Made by a program: the position numbers and the translations under genes. This document shows positions 1-6,100 of a DNA stretch of 6,659 bases, piece by piece (position 1 is the first letter of the stretch; each line of letters opens with the position of its first letter). This stretch comes from Prado023 sp036375875 (GTDB lineage: Bacteria; Actinomycetota; Actinomycetes; S36-B12; CAIYMF01): positions 1-6,659 of the forward strand of contig DASVBK010000204.1 in NCBI GenBank assembly GCA_036375875.1, given 5' to 3'. The notes under the pieces were generated by a model. It was not told the DNA's origin. It saw nothing but the letters and a program-made list of their open reading frames with translations, and ran no database searches.

Positions 1-329
1 GCCGACGGCGCGGTCTTCTCGACGACCGCCTCCCCCGGCCGTGGGGCGAGGTCGGCCACGAACGCGCCCCGGGGCGCCGTGCGGTCGAACATCTGCCCAG
101 GAGCACCGTGGTGGGCCACATGGACGATGCGCGCGCCCGAAGCTCGCCCTCGCGCGAGGACCTCCGCCGCCCGCCCGATCGACGCCTCCACGTCATGCAG
201 GACCAAGTCGCCGGTCCGGTACTCCTCCTGCCAGTCGATGAGCAGGACCGTGCAGTCCGCGAGCCGAGGGATCGCAGGCACCACGTGCCGCATCTGCAGG
301 AGGGTCTGGGGTGGTCGACGGACCGTCAT
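1..329 (-). CDS. Isochorismatase-family cysteine hydrolase, N-terminal part (runs off left edge)
   Basis: Reading the minus strand from ATG at 329-327 gives an uninterrupted frame of 109 codons to the window edge. The protein shows two of the three catalytic residues of the isochorismatase / cysteine hydrolase superfamily: Asp32 at the end of the first hydrophobic strand (TVLLIDWQEEY, residues 27-37) and Lys105 in the VVEKTAPSA segment (102-110). The third, a nucleophilic Cys, would lie beyond the window. The core strand ARIVHVAHHG (66-75) and the FDRTAPRGAFV segment (81-91) also fit the family. The start is secure because an in-frame TAG lies only four codons upstream (341-339) and no other start codon lies between. 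Family members hydrolyse isochorismate, nicotinamide, carbamoyl or related amide/ether substrates in the cytoplasm; the substrate here cannot be told. It is divergent from the acetyltransferase at 464, with 134 bp between. No Shine-Dalgarno is visible; it is probably leaderless (see 336-341). Family call confident, substrate unknown. Confidence 0.9.
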   Translation of the reverse strand, partial: MTVRRPPQTLLQMRHVVPAIPRLADCTVLLIDWQEEYRTGDLVLHDVEASIGRAAEVLARGRASGARIVHVAHHGAPGQMFDRTAPRGAFVADLAPRPGEAVVEKTAPS

Positions 330-335
330 GGCGGC

Positions 336-341
336 ACCCTA
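336..341 (-). promoter_or_regulatory. -10 element of a probable leaderless promoter for the isochorismatase-family gene
   Basis: On the minus strand the sequence TAGGGT is followed by exactly six bases (GCCGCC) and then the ATG at 329. TAnnnT placed 6-7 bases before the start codon is the standard actinobacterial arrangement in which transcription begins at the A of ATG and the mRNA has no 5' leader. No Shine-Dalgarno-like sequence is present, which agrees. There is no convincing -35 hexamer at 17-18 bp, although leaderless actinobacterial promoters often lack a clear one. Confidence 0.55.
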
Positions 342-426
342 GCCAGGGCCTCGCACCAGGCCGTCGGCTGCCGTGATGCTCGAAGCCGAACGCCGTCCAG
401 GCGCCGGGTCGGCCACCCCCAGTCGG

Positions 427-442
427 CCGGCCCTCGGGCCGG
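427..442. repeat. 7-bp inverted repeat overlapping the expected -35 region of the acetyltransferase gene
   Basis: CCGGCCC and GGGCCGG form perfect 7-bp arms separated by TC. The repeat sits where the -35 element (about 429-434) of the putative promoter at 452-457 would lie, so it could be an operator. GC-only palindromes arise easily by chance at this base composition, so the functional reading is weak. Elsewhere the 330-463 gap holds a TCGGCT / AGCCGA pair (364-369 and 384-389) and no small gene that I can support. Confidence 0.3.
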
Positions 443-451
443 GCGGCCGGG

Positions 452-457
452 CACGAT
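452..457 (+). promoter_or_regulatory. Possible -10 element of a leaderless promoter for the tandem GNAT gene
   Basis: CACGAT is followed by six bases (GGGTCC) and then ATG at 464, the same spacing as the -10/start arrangement of the divergent gene. It keeps the A at position 2 and T at position 6 of the TAnnnT consensus but has C in place of the first T. No purine-rich ribosome binding site precedes the ATG, which favours a leaderless transcript. The match is weaker than its divergent counterpart. Confidence 0.35.
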
Positions 458-463
458 GGGTCC

Positions 464-1402
464 ATGGCAGTCCCCCCTGGCGCGCGCCGGCCGCCGGTCA
501 CCGACCGGCCGCTGGCAGGAGTCGACGACGCGCATCGGCTGCGCCGGTTCCTCATGGACACCTACGCGCTGGCCGGCCGGCCCTTCAACTGGGAGGCCCG
601 GCGCTGGGAGGGGATGTTCTGGACCGTGTCGCCGGATCGGCTCGCTGATCCCGCGTACGGCGCTGGTGCGCACGTGTGGCACACCACCGACGGGAGCCTG
701 GTCGCCGCGGCGATCCCGGACGGACCCGGCGACCTCGCGCTGCAGGTCGACCCCGACCACCGCTGGGTCGAGGACGATGTGCTGTCGTGGGCGGAGCGGC
801 ACCTGCCCCGGTGCCAGGACGGTGAGCGGGTGCTGGACACGTGGGCCTTCGACTGGGACGCCGAGCGGCGCGAGCGGCTCGAGGGGCGAGGGTACGTCCC
901 GGTCTCAGGCAGCTTCTGGCAGCTGCGACGGCGCGCGGCGTCCCAGCCCGTCGGCACGCGGCCGCTGCCGCGCGGCTACACCCTGCGCGCTGCCGGTCGA
1001 TCGTGGGTGGAGGCGCAGCGCTGGGTGCAGGCCACCAATGCGGTGTTCGGCCAGGCCACGACGGCCGAGGAGTACGCGACGTTCATGCGCTCGCCGTCGT
1101 TCGACCCGGAGCTGCATGTTGTCGTCGAGGCGCCCGACGGCTCAGTCGCAGCCTTCGCCGGGCTCACCGTCGACGATGCGAACCGGACCGCGGTGCTCGA
1201 GCCCGTCGGCGCCCTGCCGCAGCACCGGCGGCTGGGGCTGGCACAGGCCGCGATCCTCGAGGGCATGCGGCGGCTGGCGCAGCGCCCGGTGGACTGGATC
1301 TACGTCGCCAACTGGGGCACGGCGGACGCGGCGCGCCTGTACGAGTCGGTCGACCTCGCCCCATGTGCGATCCAGGCCGCCTGGCGCCGGGTCCTGTCCT
1401 GA
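464..1402 (+). CDS. Tandem GNAT-fold N-acetyltransferase
   Basis: This is a 312-residue cytoplasmic protein with two GNAT-like halves. The C-terminal half (about 170-312) carries the acetyl-CoA-binding motif A as PQHRRLGLAQAA (252-263, the Q/RxxGxG/A loop), preceded by the strand TAVLEPVGA (242-250) and followed by the helix ILEGMRRLA. It ends with the usual NWGTADAARLYESV segment (283-296), where the Tyr of LYES (Tyr293) is the common general-acid position. The N-terminal half (about 17-157) has the same layout, including a helix-rich start, a LVAAAIPD strand (79-86) and a GRGYVPVSGSFWQL ending (141-154), but its motif A position reads DPDHRWVEDD and lacks the glycines, so it probably does not bind acetyl-CoA. 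In such tandem proteins one half is catalytic and the other structural or substrate-binding. The acceptor is unknown; small amines, antibiotics or peptides are all possible. The ATG at 464 is chosen because the first helix of the N-domain needs it. Convergent with the secreted-protein gene. Confidence 0.85.
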   Translation: MAVPPGARRPPVTDRPLAGVDDAHRLRRFLMDTYALAGRPFNWEARRWEGMFWTVSPDRLADPAYGAGAHVWHTTDGSLVAAAIPDGPGDLALQVDPDHRWVEDDVLSWAERHLPRCQDGERVLDTWAFDWDAERRERLEGRGYVPVSGSFWQLRRRAASQPVGTRPLPRGYTLRAAGRSWVEAQRWVQATNAVFGQATTAEEYATFMRSPSFDPELHVVVEAPDGSVAAFAGLTVDDANRTAVLEPVGALPQHRRLGLAQAAILEGMRRLAQRPVDWIYVANWGTADAARLYESVDLAPCAIQAAWRRVLS

Positions 1403-1448
1403 CGGGCGGCGACCCTCGCTGGCCTCCGCCATGGCCCGGAACCCCATC

Positions 1449-1475
1449 GGGGCGGGATGAACGGCTGCCCGCCTC
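1449..1475. terminator. Weak stem-loop in the convergent gap between the GNAT and secreted-protein genes
   Basis: The 107-bp gap (1403-1509) holds a possible 8-bp stem (1449-1456 with 1468-1475, one G-U pair) and an 11-nt loop. A short CCCC-ATC-GGGG hairpin (1442-1452) overlaps and competes with it. Neither strand has a run of T after the stem, so this is not a classical intrinsic terminator. It could act as a U-less terminator for either convergent gene, or be a chance product of high GC. Confidence 0.25.
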
Positions 1476-1509
1476 CGAGGGACCTTCCCAGGCTCCGCCC
1501 GGAAGCGCC

Positions 1510-2451
1510 CTATGCCTCCGGGTTCGGGTAGCGCAGCTTGATCTGGGTGTCGTAGAGGACGCACTGCACCGTCACGGGCTCCCAGCCGGAGCCGCCCTCG
1601 ATCTGCAGGGTGAAGTCGTAGGGGGTGATCCTGAAGTGCTCACCCTCGGCGCCCAGGCGGTGGAACGGCCGCTGCTTCACCAGGGTCGCCGTGGCTGCGA
1701 CGGCGCCCGCCTCCTCGCTGTTCTCGAAGACCCGCATCGACCCGGCCCACGGACCACGGACAGCATCGATCACGGCACTGGCGCTGATCTCCGGGTCGGT
1801 GCTGAGTGGGACATCGACGAACAGCTCCCCGAGGCCGCCCTCGGCGAACACCGACGGCAGGCCCGCGGGGTTGGTCGACGTGCAGTCATAGGGCAGGGCC
1901 GAGCCACGCTCCACCCGCATGCTCGGGTTCGTGTACGACAGGTACCCCTCCGTCAGCCAGCCGTCGCACCGATCGGGCACGAGGGCTTCCCCGTCGTACA
2001 GGAGGGTCAGGTCGCTCAGGCCGAGGACGGTCTCGGTGTGGCGCTCCACCACGTGGACGTTGCCCACCTGGAACTTCGACTCGTTCGTCACCGGTTCGGA
2101 CGCGGGCCGGTAGGAACCGGCGAAGGAGACCTCTCCTGCCGGGTCACCGTTGCGGTCGGTCAGCGGGATGGTCGACCGGAACGTCGTACTCGTCCAGTCG
2201 CTCGTGGTGGAGCCCTCGCCGATGTACTCCCCGTTCACCGTGACCTCAGCACGCGCGTCCGTTCCCGCGAGGTCGGAGCGCGAGACCCCGACCACCACCT
2301 CGGCGTCCCCTGCCGTCGCCTCGCACACGATCTGCGCCGTGGTGTCGACGACTCGGGTCGGCGGAGCAGCCGGGGCAGGGGACGCCGCGACGAGGACCAT
2401 CGCGGCGGCAGCGCTCAGCACGGACAGGGCTCGGGCAGGGGCGAAGGGCAT
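1510..2451 (-). CDS. Secreted protein of unknown function
   Basis: I do not recognise this 313-residue protein. Residues 1-29 form a Sec-type signal peptide: a short n-region with one Arg (MPFAPAR), a hydrophobic stretch ALSVLSAAAAMVLVAAS (8-24) and an AxA-type cleavage site in APAAPP, probably after Ala29. There is no lipobox Cys, no further membrane segment and no LPxTG-type anchor, so the product is probably released. The mature part (about 284 residues) is rich in Val, Thr, Ser and Gly with alternating hydrophobic residues, as in beta-sheet proteins. Four cysteines (43, 162, 190, 297) could form two disulfides. It has no visible catalytic motif or internal repeat, and the C-terminus ends shortly after a Cys-containing strand (VTVQCVLYDTQIKLRYP, 293-309). 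The start is supported by GAGG (2462-2459) seven bases upstream. It is divergent from the VOC gene and convergent with the GNAT gene. That it is a real secreted protein is confident; the function is open. Confidence 0.8.
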   Translation of the reverse strand: MPFAPARALSVLSAAAAMVLVAASPAPAAPPTRVVDTTAQIVCEATAGDAEVVVGVSRSDLAGTDARAEVTVNGEYIGEGSTTSDWTSTTFRSTIPLTDRNGDPAGEVSFAGSYRPASEPVTNESKFQVGNVHVVERHTETVLGLSDLTLLYDGEALVPDRCDGWLTEGYLSYTNPSMRVERGSALPYDCTSTNPAGLPSVFAEGGLGELFVDVPLSTDPEISASAVIDAVRGPWAGSMRVFENSEEAGAVAATATLVKQRPFHRLGAEGEHFRITPYDFTLQIEGGSGWEPVTVQCVLYDTQIKLRYPNPEA

Positions 2452-2458
2452 TCCACGA

Positions 2459-2462
2459 CCTC
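2459..2462 (-). promoter_or_regulatory. Ribosome binding site of the secreted-protein gene
   Basis: On the minus strand GAGG lies seven bases before the ATG at 2451. It fixes the start at this ATG, directly in front of the hydrophobic signal peptide. A second gene-proximal purine patch (TGGA) abuts the ATG but is too close to serve. Confidence 0.6.
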
Positions 2463-2533
2463 ATCTCGTCGACTCCGGCCGCCTGCTACCCCCTGTCCGG
2501 AGCCCGATACCTGTGAGCCCGCATGCCGGGAAG

Positions 2534-2597
2534 GTCCACACCTGTCCGCATGGGCGGTCCTCACGGACGGCGGCGTGGATCGGGCGCGGGTGTGGAC
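2534..2597. repeat. Perfect 9-bp inverted repeat in the divergent promoter region
   Basis: GTCCACACC (2534-2542) and its exact reverse complement GGTGTGGAC (2589-2597) are separated by 46 bp in the 201-bp gap between the secreted-protein gene and the VOC gene. Because of the inversion, each divergent gene has GGTGTGGAC pointing toward it, about 83 bp before the minus-strand start and 55 bp before the plus-strand start. The plus-side copy overlaps the proposed -35 hexamer of the VOC gene. They may be two half-sites of a regulator or two copies of a promoter element. The repeat is certain; its role is inferred. Nothing gene-like is visible in the rest of the 2452-2652 gap. Confidence 0.5.
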
Positions 2598-2622
2598 GGT
2601 GGTCGAACGTCGGGGGTAGCGT
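2593..2622 (+). promoter_or_regulatory. Probable promoter of the VOC gene
   Basis: TGGACG (2593-2598) matches the TTGACA -35 consensus at four positions, and TAGCGT (2617-2622) matches the actinobacterial TAnnnT -10 consensus, with an 18-bp spacer. Transcription would begin near 2629, leaving a leader of about 24 nt that contains the ribosome binding site at 2642-2647. On the opposite strand I could not find an equally good -10 for the secreted-protein gene. Confidence 0.5.
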
Positions 2623-2641
2623 CGGCGGCCCCATCCCGACC

Positions 2642-2647
2642 AAGGAG
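2642..2647 (+). promoter_or_regulatory. Ribosome binding site deciding the GTG start of the VOC gene
   Basis: AAGGAG lies five bases before GTG at 2653. A competing in-frame ATG at 2665 would place this site 17 bases away, too far for initiation, so GTG is preferred. Confidence 0.75.
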
Positions 2648-2652
2648 CCATC

Positions 2653-3063
2653 GTGCCGGTGCTGATGAACGCCTACCTCGGTTTCGCCGACCAAGCCCGC
2701 GAGGCGATGGAGTTCTACCACGGGGTGTTCGGCGGGACGCTGTCCATGACGACGTTCGGCGAGTTCGGTCAGGCGGGCACGGACGCCGAGCACCTCATCA
2801 TGCACGCGAAGCTGGAGACCCCCGAGGGCATGGTGCTCATGGCCTCCGACGCACCCCCGGGGATGCCGCACGACGAGGGCAGCGCGATCTCCATGAGCCT
2901 CAGCGGCGACGACGAGGAGCTGCTGCGCCGCTACTGGGACGCCCTGGCGGACGGTGGCACCGTGACGCTCCCCCTGGAGCGCCAGATGTGGGGCGACGTG
3001 TTCGGGATGTGCACCGACCGGTTCGGGACGGCATGGATGGTGAACATCGCCGCACCCGCCTGA
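2653..3063 (+). CDS. PhnB-like VOC family protein (glyoxalase fold)
   Basis: The 136-residue product matches the PhnB/YjdN-like branch of the vicinal oxygen chelate superfamily over its whole length, and the length is normal for that branch. Visible family features are the first beta-strand and helix YLGFADQAREAMEFYHGVFG (8-27), the strand HLIMHAKLE (47-55), LMASDAPPG (62-70), a DDEELLRRYWDALADGGTV stretch (86-104), then PLERQMWGDVFGM (107-119) and the closing DRFGTAWMVNI (122-132). Such proteins are cytoplasmic and usually dimeric, each chain supplying paired beta-alpha-beta-beta-beta units. Characterised VOC relatives include glyoxalases, dioxygenases and antibiotic-resistance proteins, but the substrate of this branch is generally unknown, and the database label demethylubiquinone methyltransferase often given to it is unsupported. 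The GTG start is set by AAGGAG at 2642-2647. It is transcribed alone, convergent with the cyclase gene. Confidence 0.88.
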   Translation: MPVLMNAYLGFADQAREAMEFYHGVFGGTLSMTTFGEFGQAGTDAEHLIMHAKLETPEGMVLMASDAPPGMPHDEGSAISMSLSGDDEELLRRYWDALADGGTVTLPLERQMWGDVFGMCTDRFGTAWMVNIAAPA

Positions 3064-3110
3064 CGCCCGCCAGTTGGGCGCCCTGGCAGTCCACGGGGCG
3101 GTCGTACGCA

Positions 3111-3132
3111 GGCGCGGGGGTACCCGTGCGCC
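3111..3132. terminator. GC-rich hairpin downstream of the VOC gene (possible U-less terminator)
   Basis: GGCGC (3111-3115) pairs with GCGCC (3128-3132), and the stem continues as a G-U pair and GGG/CCC around a GTA loop with one bulged base. It lies 48 bp after the VOC stop codon in the 89-bp convergent gap. There is no U-tract on either side. Actinobacterial terminators often lack one, but that also makes the call uncertain. A GGGCGCCC palindrome at 3076-3083 and a 12-bp palindrome at 3135-3146 lie in the same gap. Confidence 0.35.
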
Positions 3133-3144
3133 CGGGGCGGCCGC

Positions 3145-3163
3145 CCGAGGGCTCACCCCTCGG
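3145..3163. terminator. Hairpin enclosing the stop codon of the cyclase gene
   Basis: CCGAGGG (3145-3151) and CCCTCGG (3157-3163) form a perfect 7-bp stem with a CTCAC loop. The TGA of the minus-strand cyclase gene (3155-3153) lies in that loop, so the stem includes its last codons. It could terminate either convergent transcript or protect the mRNA 3' end. No U-tract follows on either strand. Confidence 0.35.
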
Positions 3164-6100
3164 AGTTGGCACTGAGCCCCTCGGCGCCGGCGCTGAGTGC
3201 CGCCCTGAGCTGCACGTGGGCCGGGATCCCCGTGAGGAACCCGCGGCGCAGGTCAGGTTCGTCGATGCGCGCGGCGAACTCGTCAAGGAACTGCCCGGCC
3301 GCGCGCAGCGCCTCCGGGGCGAGCGAGCTGCCGGCCCGGGCCAGGATCTCCCATCGGGCCAGCAGCATGCCGCCCGGGCGCAGCGTCACCTCCAATGCCT
3401 CGAGGTCGATCCCCCGGCCCGCCGTCTCGACGTGTCGCACCGCGTCGTCGAGGTCGCCCCTGCACAGCGCGATCCTGGCGTGCAGCACCTCGACCTCGCG
3501 GACCAGGCCGTGCAGGCCCAGGCGTTCGGCGCCCGCCCCAGCGGCCGTGGCCGCCTCCTGCGCCTCGGCGGAGCGGCCCAGGGCCAGGCAGGCGTAGGCG
3601 CGCGCCACGAGCGCCCGCGCCTCGGCGAGCGGGGAGCTGGCAAGCCGGGCCCGCTCCAGGGCGCGGTCCACCAGCTCGGTCGCCGCCTCGGGCAGCCCGC
3701 CGTCGAGGGCGTCGAGGGCCAGGCAGAGGTACGCGTCGCTGGCCTGGAAGTCGAAGGCGATCTCCAGGGCGAGCTCCACGGACCGGCGCAGGTGGTCCTG
3801 GGCCCGCTCGTGGTCCCCGGCTCGACGGTAGGTGTCGCCGAGCACGCCGAAGGCCACCGCGACGCCCTCGCGGTCCCCCAGCTCCTGGCACAGGGCGAGG
3901 CCCTCGCTGATGAGCCGGCGGGCCTGGCCGAGCTCGCCCTCCTGGAGCAGGATCGCCCCGAGGTTGCTGGTGACGACCGCCTGCCGGTACTTGTGGCCGG
4001 AGGCGACGAAGATCGGCAGGCACTCCTCGAGCCAGACCCGCGCCTCCCGGTGCCTGCCCTGGTTGAACAGCACCGAGCCCAGCTGGACCAGGGTCGTGCT
4101 CTCGCCCTCGAGGTCGTTGTTCGCGCGGTGAGCGGCACGAGCCTCCTCGAGCAGGGCGATGGCCCGGGGGAACTCGCTCTCGTTGTTGGCCACGATCGCC
4201 AGGTAGCGCAGGCTCTCGCCCACAAGCCGGGGCGCTCCGGCCTCGCGCGCCCGGGCCAGCGCCTGCTCGAGCACGTGCTTGGCCTGGCCGTGGGCGCCCT
4301 TCCAGGTCAGGCCCCGCCCCCACCAGAGCAGGGCGTCAGCCTCGAGGTCGGTCAACCCCGCCTGCCGGGCCAGGGTGACGGCCGCCTGGGCGGGCACGGC
4401 CTGGTCCTCGTACTCGCTGTGGTGGAAGTGCCAGCTCGCCCACCGCAGCAGGCGCTGGATGCGGCGACGGTCGTCCAGCTGCTCCGCGAGCACGTCCAAG
4501 GTGTCGAGGTCGTGACGCTGCTCCTCGCGGGCGCCCATCCGGTCGAGCACGCCCTCGCGGGCCAGGACCACGTCGAAGCGCAGGGCGGGCTCATCGGCGG
4601 GCACCACCTCGGCCGCCCGGTCGAGCAGCCGGGTCGCCTCCGCGAGGGCGTGGACCGATGACGCCTGCGACGCCGCGCGCAGGTACCAGCGGGCTGCCGC
4701 GAGCGCGTCGCCGCTGCTGTCGTGGTGCGCGGCGATGAGGGCTGCGTACTCGTCGATCCGCTGGGTGCGCTCGGTGATCTGCTCCAGCCACCGGGCAGCC
4801 AGCGCGTGGTAGCGCAGGCGCTGCGCGCGCAGCACGCTCTCATAGGTCACGTCACGCAGCACGGCGTGCTTGAACAGGAACTCGTGGGTGCCGTCGAAGG
4901 CGGACTCGGGGCGTTGGTACACGACCTCGCGACGACGCAGGCGCGTCAGCGAGTCGGCGATGTCGTCCGACGCGCTGGGCACCGGGTCGAAGCTGGCCAC
5001 GGCGTCGTCCCAGAACACCCGGCCGATGACCGAGGCCCGCTGCAGCACCAGCTGCTCGGGCGGGGTCAGCGCGTCGACCCGCGCCTGCAGCACGCCGCGC
5101 AGGGTGGGCGGCACCTGGACCGCCTGGAGCCGGGCCTGCTCGATGTGCCAGCTGGCCTCGCCGGTGACGATGACCCCGGACTCGATGAGCCACTTCACGA
5201 GCTCCTCGAGGTGGAACGGGTTGCCCTCCGCGCTGCGCAGCAGCAGCTCGCGCAGCGAGCTGGGGACGTGGTCCACGCGCTGGAGGATCTCGGCCAGGAG
5301 CTGGCCGCTCTCACGGCGGGACAGCGGGTCCAGCGGCAGCCGGGCGTGGTGGGCGAGGCCCTCACCCCAGTGCGGGTGGCGCTCCAGCAGCGACGGTCGC
5401 GCCGTGGCGACCACGAGGACCCGGCAGTCCCCCAGCACCTCGTCGGCTGCGTCGATCCATGCCAGCGAGCCCTCGTCGGCCCAGTGCAGGTCCTCGAGGA
5501 GGATGACCACCGGCAGCCGCGCTGCCAGCTTCGCGAAGTACTCGGCCAGATGGACCGAGGCTCGCTTGCGCAGGCCCTGGGGGTCGTGGCGGTACCCGCT
5601 CACCGCGGCGCTGTCGCTGAGCTCGAAGCCCAACCAGAACCCGACCAGGTGGGCCTTGCGCTGCGTGGCCTCGCCCGTCCCGAGCGCTGCGGCGAACCCC
5701 TCCTCCAGCTTGCCGACGACGGCGGCTGGCTCGTCGCGCTCCCGGATCCCGAGCCTGGCGGCCACGACATCGCGGAGCAGGCTGTTCGCCGCATTCTGCG
5801 AGGCTGGCGCGGCGCGTCCCCGGAACCAGTAGAGCGGTTGGTCGATCTCGGCGAGCCACCGGTCGAGCTCCAGCAGCAGCCGGCTCTTGCCCACCCCCGC
5901 GTCCCCGACGACGGTCACCACCTGCCAGCGCCCCTCGTCCGCGACGTCCCAGAACCGGTCCTGCAGCTGGCGCAGGGAGGCCTCCCGACCGATCGTGCGC
6001 GTCTCCACGCCCTCCACGCCCCGGGCCTCGTCCAGTCGATAGCCCGCCGGACGTTCCGTGCCGACGAGGTGGGCGCGGACCGGCTCGGCGATGCCCTTGA

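Noticed and set aside
193..561. Minus-strand open frame of 122 codons over the left divergent gap
   Set aside because: It overlaps the isochorismatase-family gene in a different frame and is antisense to the GNAT start; it has no motif, whereas the frame from 329 has catalytic Asp and Lys.
1442..1452. CCCC-ATC-GGGG mini-hairpin after the GNAT gene
   Set aside because: The four-base stem with three-base loop lacks a U-tract and is too small to claim as a terminator on its own.
108..1460. Plus-strand open frame of 450 codons
   Set aside because: It is antisense to the isochorismatase-family gene and then out of frame with the GNAT gene; the translation is Arg/Ser/Pro-rich and featureless.
2504..2514. 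Possible -10 (ACAGGT or TATCGG) for the secreted-protein gene on the minus strand
   Set aside because: ACAGGT has the right 18-bp spacing from TGGACC but matches the consensus poorly; TATCGG lacks the final T and lies 23 bp away. No promoter is claimed.
841..2619. Plus-strand open frame of 592 codons
   Set aside because: It overlaps the GNAT gene out of frame and is antisense to the whole secreted-protein gene. Composition is Arg/Ala/Gly-rich with no domain, while the genes it overlaps have clear family motifs or a signal peptide.
3283..4323. Minus-strand open frame of 346 codons inside the cyclase gene
   Set aside because: It is the same strand in another frame, Gly/Pro/Arg-rich, and an out-of-frame reading of the 40-residue repeats.
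2523..4661. Long plus-strand open frame of 712 codons
   Set aside because: It crosses the VOC gene and runs antisense to the repeat region of the cyclase gene. Its translation is low-complexity Arg/Gly/Gln/Leu-rich with no recognisable domain, as expected for an antisense frame in high-GC DNA.
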